Below are positions 50,350-59,085 of a DNA stretch of 64,000 nt, one piece after another. The notes under the pieces were generated by a model. It saw nothing but the letters and a program-made list of their open reading frames with translations. It was not told where the DNA came from and made no database searches. The position numbers and the translations under genes are program-made. Location of the stretch: contig NZ_JACBJI010000005.1 of assembly GCF_013401995.1 (NCBI RefSeq), positions 186,843 to 250,842 on the forward strand, read 5' to 3'. This stretch comes from Flavobacterium agri. Lineage in GTDB: Bacteria; Bacteroidota; Bacteroidia; Flavobacteriales; Flavobacteriaceae. The first letter of the stretch is position 1. Each line of letters begins with the position of its first letter.

Positions 50350-50832
50350 TTAATCCTGTGGCTCAGGCCCTTTTTTTGGACGGTCGTGCATGCCTTTTCT
50401 AAATTGGGCTTTTCTGTGGCTGTCCATTTTTTCCCATTTGGCGAATTGCTCCTCATTTAGGATTTTCTTCATTTTAGCGCGATTTTCAATCTGGGCGTCG
50501 AGCCTTTTGCTTTTCATCGCGTAGACTTCGTCGGCCGTCGGTTTCGTTTTCTTGTCGCGGGCTTCTTTCATTTTGGACATGGCTTCGGCTCTTCTGGTTT
50601 CCTGATCGGCTATGATCTTGGCCATTTCCTTTTGTTGGGCAGCGGTCAGATCGAGCTTCAATGTCATTTGCTTCAGACGAAGGTCGTTGCGTTGCTCTGC
50701 GGTCAATTCCACACGGTTTTCGCGTTTGTGTCGCGGTTCGTGTTTTTCCTGGCTAAATCCGATGCTCCCGACGAGGATCAAAACGGTCATCATTACATTC
50801 TTTATTGTTTCTTCGGTTTTAAAGTTTAGCAT
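50350..50832 (-). CDS. Spy/CpxP-like periplasmic protein, 160 aa
   Basis: Hydrophobic signal region (MMTVLILVGSIGFSQ) then LTAEQRNDLRLKQMTLKLDL and LTAAQQKEMAKI, LTxxQ-like motifs of the Spy/CpxP group, and a long highly charged helical tail (KKTKPTADEVYAMKSKRLDA). Likely a periplasmic chaperone or stress sensor. The N-terminal seven residues before the hydrophobic stretch are slightly long; the start is uncertain. Confidence 0.82.
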   Translation of the reverse strand: MLNFKTEETIKNVMMTVLILVGSIGFSQEKHEPRHKRENRVELTAEQRNDLRLKQMTLKLDLTAAQQKEMAKIIADQETRRAEAMSKMKEARDKKTKPTADEVYAMKSKRLDAQIENRAKMKKILNEEQFAKWEKMDSHRKAQFRKGMHDRPKKGPEPQD

Positions 50833-50894
50833 AGGACGAATGCTTTCGCAAAGGGTTTAACGTCAGCGATATATTTGTGTTTCCGTTAACAAAA

Positions 50895-50915
50895 AAGGGC
50901 CTTGAAAAAGCCCTT
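50895..50915 (-). terminator. Terminator of the 502-aa gene
   Basis: AAGGGC-cttgaaaaa-GCCCTT with T-run on the minus strand. Confidence 0.75.
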
Positions 50916-50919
50916 GTTG

Positions 50920-52428
50920 TTAGAATGTCAGATATCCGTATCGTTCGTTGTAGCCTGAACTCGAACGCACGATGTACTTGTCGTCGCTGAGTTTGAGCAA
51001 AACCGAAGTATCGAGGTCGAAATCTTCGAGCCATTGCCTGTTTCCGTAATCGTATCTCGGTTCAAGGCCGGTGTTTTTGAGCACTTGCTTGTTCTTGAGC
51101 TTTCCACTCGAATCGTATGTTTCCATGATGATGGCACGGTCGAGTTTGCTGTGCTTTTCATCGAATTCGAATTTTTGCAGATCCTGGTACATGATCGACA
51201 ATTCGCCTTTGCGGATGAAATACAGGCACGACAGGAATTTGCCGTTGTCGTTTTCGGTTCCCGTTTGTTCGTCGTTTATTTCGTTGAAGAAATCGAGCTT
51301 TCCGGTCGCGTCGTCCAGTCTCGCGAAAGCATAGCCGAGGTTGTTGTAATTGTAAGTGGTCTGGAGCTCGAACGCGTTTCCGGGAACGGGCTTGGTTTTT
51401 TTGTTTTCGACGCGTTTGTCGGCGAGGATCCAGGTTTTTCCGTTTTCGTGGACGATGTCCTTTACGTTAAGTCCGGTTTCGGCAATTTCATTCACCGTCG
51501 TGTACACGTTTTTATTGTCTTTGTCGAATTTGGCCGCGTATATAGCCGACGCCGGATTGCTGCCGCGATACACTTGCACGGCTTTCGATCCGACACGTGT
51601 AGCGAATCCTTGCAGATAGAAATTCCCGTCGTTGAACCAGCCTTTAGTAAAATACAATTGATGGTCGTTTTCGAGTTTGAGAGAGGTTTCGGTCATCGTA
51701 TCCGATTTTCCGTCCCAATAGTATAAATTGCGGAAAGGCTTCTGTTTGGCGAGGTCGATATTGCGCACTACATAGATTCTTCCGTCGTCAGAAACCGAAA
51801 TCTCGAACTCGTCCGATTTGGCTTTGTTCAGATAAGGCGTCTGATATGAAATCTCTTTTACCAATTTTCCCGACTCGTCCACCAACGCGAGGTTGATTTT
51901 CTCATTGTCTTTCTTGTCGACGAAAAATCGCTTGAGCACGGCAAAGTATTTCCTGCCTTGCGATTGTGCGACGATATATTCCGAATTTTTGACCGGAATT
52001 CCCGTTACCCTGAACTTCTCCGATTTATTGCCCGTGCTGATGTCGACAGGCTGCGCGAAAAGCGTGCGTTCTTTGGTTTTTCCGTCCCATTCTTCAAGAA
52101 AACTCAGGTAGTTTTCGCCTTTGGTCGGAAACATCGCAATGTGCGTAAGCATAGCTTTTCCCATTGCGGGTTGCTCGACGCTGATGTCGTAATGGTCTTC
52201 GGGTTTGAAATTGTCGCCGAGATAGGTGTCTATCGTCACGTCGCGATTGAACAGATTGTCGTTGTAACGCGACATGACGCGGTAAAGGTAATTTCCGTCC
52301 TTTACGTGCGAAACTTCGGTCTCGTTTTCATTTTTGGCCCTGGCTTCGGTTTCCCATTTGAATTTTTGGGCGGTCGATTGCAGATGGGCACCAAAAATCA
52401 AAGCGGCCAAAAGGATTTTCATCTTCAT
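50920..52428 (-). CDS. Hypothetical secreted protein, 502 aa
   Basis: Signal peptide (MKMKILLAALIFGAHLQSTAQ) and a long body that looks like a beta-propeller-type protein (repeated strands such as KKFFVDKKDNEKINLALVDE and IYVVRNIDLAKQKP). No Cys pattern, sorting domain or known motif. The stop lies 4 nt after a terminator hairpin on the minus strand. Unknown role. Confidence 0.75.
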   Translation of the reverse strand: MKMKILLAALIFGAHLQSTAQKFKWETEARAKNENETEVSHVKDGNYLYRVMSRYNDNLFNRDVTIDTYLGDNFKPEDHYDISVEQPAMGKAMLTHIAMFPTKGENYLSFLEEWDGKTKERTLFAQPVDISTGNKSEKFRVTGIPVKNSEYIVAQSQGRKYFAVLKRFFVDKKDNEKINLALVDESGKLVKEISYQTPYLNKAKSDEFEISVSDDGRIYVVRNIDLAKQKPFRNLYYWDGKSDTMTETSLKLENDHQLYFTKGWFNDGNFYLQGFATRVGSKAVQVYRGSNPASAIYAAKFDKDNKNVYTTVNEIAETGLNVKDIVHENGKTWILADKRVENKKTKPVPGNAFELQTTYNYNNLGYAFARLDDATGKLDFFNEINDEQTGTENDNGKFLSCLYFIRKGELSIMYQDLQKFEFDEKHSKLDRAIIMETYDSSGKLKNKQVLKNTGLEPRYDYGNRQWLEDFDLDTSVLLKLSDDKYIVRSSSGYNERYGYLTF

Positions 52429-52463
52429 AGGTCTTTCTTTTTATTGGCGCCAAAAGTAAACAA

Positions 52464-52501
52464 AATCGGCAGACTAAAACCGAAGCCTTAATCTGCCGAT
52501 T
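52464..52501 (-). terminator. Terminator of lysS
   Basis: AATCGGCAGA and TCTGCCGATT (10-bp arms, 18-nt loop) followed on the minus strand by TTTTGTTTACTTTT. Confidence 0.6.
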
Positions 52502-52518
52502 GATATAGGTGTTAAATG

Positions 52519-54219
52519 TCAATGTTGGAAAACGACGGTCTTGGTGTCGCCTTCTACGATAACCTTTACGAGTCCGTGTTTTGAAAGCCCTTTCATCGCG
52601 GCATCCCATTTTTTTCCGCTGAGCCCGGCTTGTGTTTTCAACGCATCGAGCGCGAGCGATTTGGTCGCTTTCAGGATTTCCGAAACCAGTTTTTCCTCGT
52701 CGGTCAATTGGATCGCTTTCTTCTCCGGACGCATCTGAGGGAAGAAAAGCACTTCCTGTATCGAAGAATTGTTCGTCAAAAACATGATCAGACGATCCAT
52801 TCCGATTCCCATTCCCGAAGTTGGCGGCATTCCGTATTCGAGCGCGCGAAGGAAGTCGTTATCGATGAATTGTCCGGCTTCCTCGTCTCCGCGTTCAGCC
52901 AGTTTGAGTTGAGCTTCGAAGCGTTCGCGCTGGTCGATCGGGTCGTTGAGCTCGGAATAGGCGTTCGCGATTTCCTTTCCGCAGACCATCAATTCGAAAC
53001 GCTCGGTCAGATCCGGGTTGTCGCGGTGCGATTTGCAAAGCGGCGACATTTCTTTCGGATAATCGGTGATGAAAGTCGGTTGGATGAAATTGCCTTCGCA
53101 CTTGGCGCCGAAAATCTCGTCGATGAGTTTGCCTTTGCCCATGGTTTCGTCTACTTCGATTCCCATGCTTTTGGCGGCTTCGAATAATTCGGCCTCGGAT
53201 TTGCCCGAAATGTCGAAACCTGTGTATTTGATGATGGCGTCGGTCATCGTGACTCTTGCGTATGGTGCTTTGAAGTCGACTTCGTGTTCGCCGAATTTCG
53301 CTTTCGACGTTCCGTTGACGGCAATCGCGCAAGATTCGAGCAATTGCTCGCAGAAATCCATCATCCAGTTATAATCTTTATACGAAACGTAGATTTCCAT
53401 GGCCGTGAATTCCGGATTGTGCGTGCGGTCCATGCCTTCGTTGCGGAAGTTTTTCGAGAATTCGTAAACGCCGTCGAATCCGCCCACGATCAAACGCTTC
53501 AAATACAGCTCGTTCGCGATACGCATATATAAAGGTATGTCGAGCGAGTTATGGTGCGTGACGAACGGACGAGCCGATGCGCCACCCGGAATCGGTTGCA
53601 AAATCGGGGTTTCGACTTCGAGGTAACCTCGATCGTTGAAGAACGAACGCATCGCATTGAACAGTTTCGTTCTTTTCACGAAGGTTTCCTTCACATAATC
53701 GTTTACGGTCAAATCGACGTAACGGCGGCGGTAGCGCTGTTCGGCATCGGCGAAAGCGTCGTGCACTTTTCCGTCGGCATCGGTTTTTACTACCGGAAGC
53801 GGACGAAGCGCTTTGGCCAGGATCTTGAGTGAAGTCACATGGACCGAGATTTCGCCAACCTGCGTCTTGAATACTTTTCCGGTCACGCCGATGAAGTCTC
53901 CGATGTCGAGCAGTTTTTTGAACAGGACATTATAAGCGGTCTTTTCTTCGTCGTCCGAAATGTCGTCGCGCGAAATGTAGACCTGGATACGGCCTTCGGA
54001 ATCCTTGAGTTCTGCAAAAGAGGCTTTACCCATGATGCGCTTGCCCATAAGGCGTCCGGCGAGGGTCACTTCTTTTCCTTCGAAAGATTCGAAATCGTCC
54101 TGTATCTGCTTGGAAAGTGCGGTCACGTTGAATTGTTCGGCCGGATAAGGCTCAATTCCCATGTTGCGCAATTCGGCAAGGGCTTCGCGTCGCAGTATTT
54201 CCTGTTCTGATAATGCCAT
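52519..54219 (-). CDS. lysS: Lysyl-tRNA synthetase (class II), 566 aa
   Basis: Anticodon-binding OB domain (about 55-160), class II catalytic core with RNEGMDRTHNPEFTAMEIY (motif 2) and GMGIGMDRLIMFLTNN (motif 3), and a C-terminal extension of about 65 residues usual in flavobacteria. ATG at 54219 (MALSEQEILRREALAEL). The -7 element TATCTTTG (minus strand, 54249-54242) lies upstream. Confidence 0.97.
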   Translation of the reverse strand: MALSEQEILRREALAELRNMGIEPYPAEQFNVTALSKQIQDDFESFEGKEVTLAGRLMGKRIMGKASFAELKDSEGRIQVYISRDDISDDEEKTAYNVLFKKLLDIGDFIGVTGKVFKTQVGEISVHVTSLKILAKALRPLPVVKTDADGKVHDAFADAEQRYRRRYVDLTVNDYVKETFVKRTKLFNAMRSFFNDRGYLEVETPILQPIPGGASARPFVTHHNSLDIPLYMRIANELYLKRLIVGGFDGVYEFSKNFRNEGMDRTHNPEFTAMEIYVSYKDYNWMMDFCEQLLESCAIAVNGTSKAKFGEHEVDFKAPYARVTMTDAIIKYTGFDISGKSEAELFEAAKSMGIEVDETMGKGKLIDEIFGAKCEGNFIQPTFITDYPKEMSPLCKSHRDNPDLTERFELMVCGKEIANAYSELNDPIDQRERFEAQLKLAERGDEEAGQFIDNDFLRALEYGMPPTSGMGIGMDRLIMFLTNNSSIQEVLFFPQMRPEKKAIQLTDEEKLVSEILKATKSLALDALKTQAGLSGKKWDAAMKGLSKHGLVKVIVEGDTKTVVFQH

Positions 54220-54241
54220 TTTACTTCTGATTTTTAGGCGG

Positions 54242-54249
54242 CAAAGATA
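54242..54249 (-). promoter_or_regulatory. -7 element of lysS
   Basis: TATCTTTG on the minus strand, 22 nt before the ATG at 54219. Confidence 0.65.
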
Positions 54250-54335
54250 GGCAATGTCGCTGATTTTTGAAAGATGGTTTTTGAGACGGTTTTCGGGAAG
54301 GATTTGTGAGGGATGGTTTGTGTTGGGGAAAATTT

Positions 54336-54371
54336 TTTTTGGGTTCCGAGCGCAGTCGAGGAACCCAAAAA
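54336..54371. repeat. REP-like palindrome with GAGCGCAGTCGA loop
   Basis: TTTTTGGGTTCC, 12-nt loop GAGCGCAGTCGA, GGAACCCAAAAA: perfect 12-bp arms. The loop word is a well-known repeated intergenic sequence in flavobacterial genomes; here it lies between lysS and lipB. Confidence 0.75.
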
Positions 54372-54456
54372 GATTGCAACGGAAAACGAAGCAAGGTCTT
54401 AACCTGAACGAATTTGCGAGCTCCTGACAAAGAGAACAAAAATGCTGTTTTGTGCG

Positions 54457-54464
54457 TATCTTTG
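54457..54464 (+). promoter_or_regulatory. -7 element directly before lipB
   Basis: TATCTTTG ends 4 nt before the ATG at 54469; leaderless mRNA expected. No clear -33 element. Confidence 0.65.
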
Positions 54465-54468
54465 CGCC

Positions 54469-55218
54469 ATGAATAAAAAAGTCGTCATTCAGGATTTGGG
54501 CGTCAAGCCGTACAAGGAAACCTGGGATTATCAGGAAGAACTTTTTCAAGGGATCGTCGATGCGAAATTGCGCAACAAAAACGAAGGCCTGTCTTTAGAT
54601 ACGCCGAACTACTTTTTGTATGTAGAGCATCCGCACGTTTATACTTTGGGGAAAAGCGGCGATTTCGAAAACCTGCTGCTCAACGAAAAACAGTTGGAAG
54701 CGAAGGGCGCGACTTTTTATAAGATCAACCGCGGCGGTGACATCACATATCACGGACCGGGACAGATCGTCGGTTATCCTATACTCGATCTTGAAAACTT
54801 TTTCACCGATATCCATAAGTATTTGCGTCTGCTTGAAGAGACGATCATCCTTACTTTGGCCGAATACGGCTTGAAAGGCGACAGGAGTGAAGGCGAGACA
54901 GGTGTCTGGCTTGGCGTCGGAACGCCTTTCGCAAGAAAAATATGTGCCTTTGGCGTCCGTGCTTCGCGTTGGGTGACCATGCATGGGTTTGCACTTAATG
55001 TGAATGCCGATCTGGGTTACTTCGACAATATCATCCCATGCGGGATTCGTGGCAAGGGCGTTACGTCTTTAAATGTGGAATTGGATGTTTCTGAAATTCC
55101 GCTCGAGGAAGTGAAATCTAAAATCCTTAAACATTTCAGCGCGTTATTTTCAGCCGAACTCCTTGAAAACTCATATCTTCTTCAAAATCCAGTTCCAGTT
55201 GATCAGGTAAAAGTTTGA
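54469..55218 (+). CDS. lipB: Octanoyl-ACP:protein N-octanoyltransferase, 249 aa
   Basis: Attaches octanoate from ACP to lipoyl domains. The substrate-binding [18 protein letters not shown] block and catalytic Cys191 in [13 protein letters not shown] are intact; the lipB-typical Lys/Arg residues are near VTMHG. ATG at 54469 gives the shortest leader. The last 83 nt overlap the 3' end of the convergent rnhB gene. Confidence 0.95.
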   Translation: MNKKVVIQDLGVKPYKETWDYQEELFQGIVDAKLRNKNEGLSLDTPNYFLYVEHPHVYTLGKSGDFENLLLNEKQLEAKGATFYKINRGGDITYHGPGQIVGYPILDLENFFTDIHKYLRLLEETIILTLAEYGLKGDRSEGETGVWLGVGTPFARKICAFGVRASRWVTMHGFALNVNADLGYFDNIIPCGIRGKGVTSLNVELDVSEIPLEEVKSKILKHFSALFSAELLENSYLLQNPVPVDQVKV

Positions 55219-55780
55219 ACGACATACGATGGTATTTCGTGACGCCGTATTTGCGGATGGCGTCGCGGTGCTCTTCGGTCGGATAGCCTTTGTTCTGTTT
55301 CCAGTTGTACATCGGGAATTCCTCGTGTATCTTCAGCATGTATGCATCTCTATAAGTCTTGGCCAAAACGGAGGCCGCGGCTATACTCAGGTATTTGCTG
55401 TCGCCCTTGACGATACAATTGTGTGGGATGTTTCCAACCTTTTTGAATCTATTCCCATCTACTATAATATGTAAAGGCGCAGGATTGAGTTTTAGGACGC
55501 ATTCCTGCATGGCTTTTATTGATGCGTTAAGAATGTTGATTTCGTCTATGACGGAATGGTCGAGGTGGGTGACGGAATAACAAAGGGCGTGTTCTTCTAT
55601 GAACGGACGCAATCCGTCGCGTTGTTTTTCTGAAAGTTGTTTGGAGTCGTTAAGCAAAGGATTTTCAAAGTGTTCGGGAAGTATGACCGCAGCTGCGGTT
55701 ACAGGACCGGCGAGACAGCCTCTTCCGGCTTCGTCTGTACCAGCTTCGAACAAATGTTCTGAAAACCTTCTGATTAACAT
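55136..55780 (-). CDS. rnhB: Ribonuclease HII, 214 aa
   Basis: Removes RNA from RNA-DNA hybrids and single ribonucleotides from DNA. Motifs: [20 protein letters not shown] with the first catalytic Asp/Glu pair, the middle Asp in IIVDGNRF and the last in [21 protein letters not shown]. Normal length. The C-terminal 27 codons overlap lipB on the other strand. Promoter TAATTTTG on the minus strand at 55804-55797. Confidence 0.95.
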   Translation of the reverse strand: MLIRRFSEHLFEAGTDEAGRGCLAGPVTAAAVILPEHFENPLLNDSKQLSEKQRDGLRPFIEEHALCYSVTHLDHSVIDEINILNASIKAMQECVLKLNPAPLHIIVDGNRFKKVGNIPHNCIVKGDSKYLSIAAASVLAKTYRDAYMLKIHEEFPMYNWKQNKGYPTEEHRDAIRKYGVTKYHRMSFKLLPDQLELDFEEDMSFQGVRLKITR

Positions 55781-55796
55781 TAATTTAAAATTTCAG

Positions 55797-55830
55797 CAAA
55801 ATTAGCAAAATGACGCAACCTTTTCCAAAA
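55797..55830 (-). promoter_or_regulatory. Promoter of rnhB
   Basis: Minus strand: TTTTGG (55830-55825), about 20 nt, TAATTTTG (55804-55797); the start codon is 17 nt downstream. Confidence 0.6.
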
Positions 55831-55977
55831 GTATACATCTATGCAATAGTTATTTGCAGAAATGTTACTGTTTACAGGATTTTCGCTGAAAATAAATAAT
55901 ATTAATCCGAAGTAATATTTGTTTATTTAAGAAATAATTGTGAAGTTTGCGGAATAACTAACTCAAATAAATTTAAT

Positions 55978-58900
55978 ATGAGATCGAAGTTTAAATGGAT
56001 TTTTACGCTTGTATTAGCGTTAACTATGCAGCTTTCTTTTGCTCAGGGAAAGACTGTTACGGGTACGGTTTCTGATGCTTCAGGACCACTTCCTGGTGCC
56101 AACGTCGTCGTTAAGGAGACTAAGGCTGGAGTTCAAACTGATGTTGATGGAAAGTTTGCCATCAAAGTTGATCAGGGGCAAACTCTTGTTTTCTCTTTTG
56201 TAGGTATGGCCGACAAGGAAGTGAAAGTAGGGGCGAGCAACTCTGTTAATGTGAAGCTTGCCGAGGGTGGTATCGCGCTTGGTGAGGTTGTCGTTACGGG
56301 TGCTTTGGGTATTCAGAAAAAAGCGAACGCGCAAACGTATTCCGCTGCTGTTGTTAAATCTGAACAAATCAATCAAGCTGCTCAGCCAAACGCTGTTCTT
56401 GCATTGGTTGGTAAAGTTTCAGGTTTGCAGATCAACACGACAAATACTGGTGTAAACTCTTCGACGCGCGTTGTTTTGCGTGGTAACCGCTCTCTTACTC
56501 AATCGAGTGAGGCGTTGGTTGTTATCGATAACGCTATATCGTCATTGACTGCTTTTCAACAAATCCCGCCAGAGCAAATTGAAAACGTCAACGTAATCAA
56601 AGGTGCTCAGGGTGCGGCTCTATACGGTCAGCAAGGGGGTAACGGTGTTATCGTCGTTACGACTAAAAAAGGATCGAAAGGTTCTAAGCCAACCGTTCAG
56701 CTTACGTCTTCAATTGACTTTGAGGAAGTGGCGTATGTGCCGCAACGTCAACGTCGTTATGGTCAAGGTTGGAGTGGTCAACACATCAACTACGAAAACG
56801 GTGCTTGGGGTGCTGAATTCGACGGTGTAATGAGACCGACAGGTTTGCAACAAGCAGACGGTAGTTTTGTTATGGCTCCTTACAGATCTATTAAGGATAA
56901 CATCAAAGAATTTTTCCAGACAGGAACGATCGCTCAAAATGGCGTGTCGATTTCTGCAGGTGATGAGAATGGATATGCAAGCTTGTTGGCGAACCGTCAA
57001 GCGACTGACTTCGTTGTAGAAGGAGATCAATTGAAGCGCAACGCATTTATTTTCAGAGCTGGAAAGAAATTGGGTAAATGGAGTATCGACGGAAACGCGA
57101 GCTACACGACTCAAAAAATTGAAACTACTTCTCCTGAATTGTACAGAGAATTGCTTCAGGCGGCTACTAACATTCCGGTAGAGCGTTTTGCGCGTCCGTT
57201 TAACCAATATCACTGGACTTCTTATTACAACAGCCCATATTGGACTCGCGAGAATATCCGCAATGAGTCAAGACAGGATAGATTCCGTGGACAAGTTGAT
57301 TTGGGTTATAAATTCAATGACAACATCAGTGCGCGTTATACATTCAACGTAAACCAGATTCAGTCTAGCACTCTTTCTTACACTAACGAGTACATCGATT
57401 TGTTGAAAGTAGGTGGAGGTGATCAGACTACGATTTCGTCTTTTGATACGAGCAACTCAATGGCGCGTAACATCTATGCCGATTTCATCGTTAATTTCGA
57501 TTACGAGCTTACAGAGAAAATCGGTTTCAAATTGAACATTGGTAACAACATGCAGGATCAGTATTTTAGCAGCTCTTCTGTAGGTGGTGATAATCTTACT
57601 GTACCAGGTGTTTACAACGTGTCGAACGTTACCGGTATCCCAAGAGCTTCTAACACTCGTACCCGTATCAGAACAGGTGCGTTGTTCGCTAACCTTGATT
57701 TGGATTACGCTAATTATTTGTTCCTTAACGCAACTGCGCGTAATGACTGGTCATCTCGTTTGGATTCTTCAACGAACAGTTTCTTCTATCCATCTGTCGG
57801 TTTGTCTTTCGTTCCTACGAATGCATTCGAATCTCTTAAGGATAACAAAGTTCTTAGTCGTGCCAAAGTTTATGTCAACTTGACGAAAAACGGTAACGAC
57901 GGTGGAATTGATTTTGCTGATATTTTTGACAATTACGTACAAGCTACAGGATATGCTTTTGGTGATTTGAACTCTTTCGTTCAATCTACTACAGGTTCAT
58001 ACCGTTACTTGAAGCCTGAAATCTATTTCAACAAAGAGGTTGGTATCAATTTGGAGTTTTTCGAAGGAAGATTGACTCTTGATGCAGCATATTTCCGTTC
58101 AGATAACAAAGACTTGATTACTGCGATTTCGCCTTCTTACGCTTCAGGTTTGACAAGTCTTAGAACAAACATCGGTAAGGCTCATACAACAGGTGGAGAG
58201 ATTGACCTTGGATTTACGCCTATCGCGGCCAAAGATTTCAATAACCTTGGTTTGACTTGGACTAACCGTTTCAGCTACTCACGTGCAATCACTGTAGTTG
58301 ACGAAGTTTCTGCTCAAGCTGACGAAGTTGGTTTGCAGAATTTTGCTTCTGCCGGACTTGATGTTGGAACATTTGCTGTTAAAGGAGAAGAGTTTCCTCT
58401 AATCAAAGGTATCGGTTACGAGCGCGATGATCAAGGCCGTATCATTATCGATCCAGCTACTGGAAACCCTATCAAAACTACAGAGTACATTAATTTAGGT
58501 AAATCTACACCAGATTATATCCTTACTTACAATACGTCTGTTCAATTTAAAGGATTCCAACTTTCCGCTACAATGGATTACAGAACTGGTCACCAATTCT
58601 ATTCGTCAACCAAGCAATGGTTGTCTTGGTCAGGTCACTTGTATGACTCTGCTTTGACTGGACGTACTGGTTTCGTGTTCCCGAATTCATCATATGAATC
58701 AGCGCCTGGTGTTTACACAGCTAACACTAATATCATCACTGGTGGTACTACTTACGGAAGCTACCTTTCTTACTTCCAGGATGAATATGCTGAGACGGAA
58801 GAAAACTTCGTTTTGGATGCAACTGCATTCAAGGTACGTGAATTGTCACTTAGCTATTCTTTCCAAAAAGATATGTTGGATCGTCTAGGATTGACAGCTT

Positions 58901-59073
58901 TGAGATTGGGTATCAATGCACGTAACCCGTTTGTCGTTTTGCCTAAAGAAAACCGTAACTATAACGATCCAGAGCAGTCAAGATCTACATTGATCGCTGA
59001 CCAAGGGTTGTCTGTTGTTGGACAATATCCGGTAACAAGAACTTACGGTTTCACGGTTAATGTAACATTCTAA
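55978..59073 (+). CDS. SusC/RagA family TonB-linked outer membrane protein, 1031 aa
   Basis: Nutrient importer of the outer membrane. Signal peptide (MRSKFKWIFTLVLALTMQLSFAQ), CarboxypepD-regulatory-like domain (about 25-100, VTGTVSDASGPLPGANVVVK), TonB-box/plug region (about 110-230, ALGEVVVTGALGIQKK) and the beta-barrel. Paired with the SusD gene 12 nt downstream. Codon use is quite unlike the flanking genes: Arg CGT, Gly GGT, Ala GCT/GCG and AAC/GTT, typical of very highly expressed genes here. No glycoside hydrolase or regulator is adjacent. Confidence 0.95.
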   Translation: MRSKFKWIFTLVLALTMQLSFAQGKTVTGTVSDASGPLPGANVVVKETKAGVQTDVDGKFAIKVDQGQTLVFSFVGMADKEVKVGASNSVNVKLAEGGIALGEVVVTGALGIQKKANAQTYSAAVVKSEQINQAAQPNAVLALVGKVSGLQINTTNTGVNSSTRVVLRGNRSLTQSSEALVVIDNAISSLTAFQQIPPEQIENVNVIKGAQGAALYGQQGGNGVIVVTTKKGSKGSKPTVQLTSSIDFEEVAYVPQRQRRYGQGWSGQHINYENGAWGAEFDGVMRPTGLQQADGSFVMAPYRSIKDNIKEFFQTGTIAQNGVSISAGDENGYASLLANRQATDFVVEGDQLKRNAFIFRAGKKLGKWSIDGNASYTTQKIETTSPELYRELLQAATNIPVERFARPFNQYHWTSYYNSPYWTRENIRNESRQDRFRGQVDLGYKFNDNISARYTFNVNQIQSSTLSYTNEYIDLLKVGGGDQTTISSFDTSNSMARNIYADFIVNFDYELTEKIGFKLNIGNNMQDQYFSSSSVGGDNLTVPGVYNVSNVTGIPRASNTRTRIRTGALFANLDLDYANYLFLNATARNDWSSRLDSSTNSFFYPSVGLSFVPTNAFESLKDNKVLSRAKVYVNLTKNGNDGGIDFADIFDNYVQATGYAFGDLNSFVQSTTGSYRYLKPEIYFNKEVGINLEFFEGRLTLDAAYFRSDNKDLITAISPSYASGLTSLRTNIGKAHTTGGEIDLGFTPIAAKDFNNLGLTWTNRFSYSRAITVVDEVSAQADEVGLQNFASAGLDVGTFAVKGEEFPLIKGIGYERDDQGRIIIDPATGNPIKTTEYINLGKSTPDYILTYNTSVQFKGFQLSATMDYRTGHQFYSSTKQWLSWSGHLYDSALTGRTGFVFPNSSYESAPGVYTANTNIITGGTTYGSYLSYFQDEYAETEENFVLDATAFKVRELSLSYSFQKDMLDRLGLTALRLGINARNPFVVLPKENRNYNDPEQSRSTLIADQGLSVVGQYPVTRTYGFTVNVTF

Positions 59074-59085
59074 TAAAAAAGCGAA

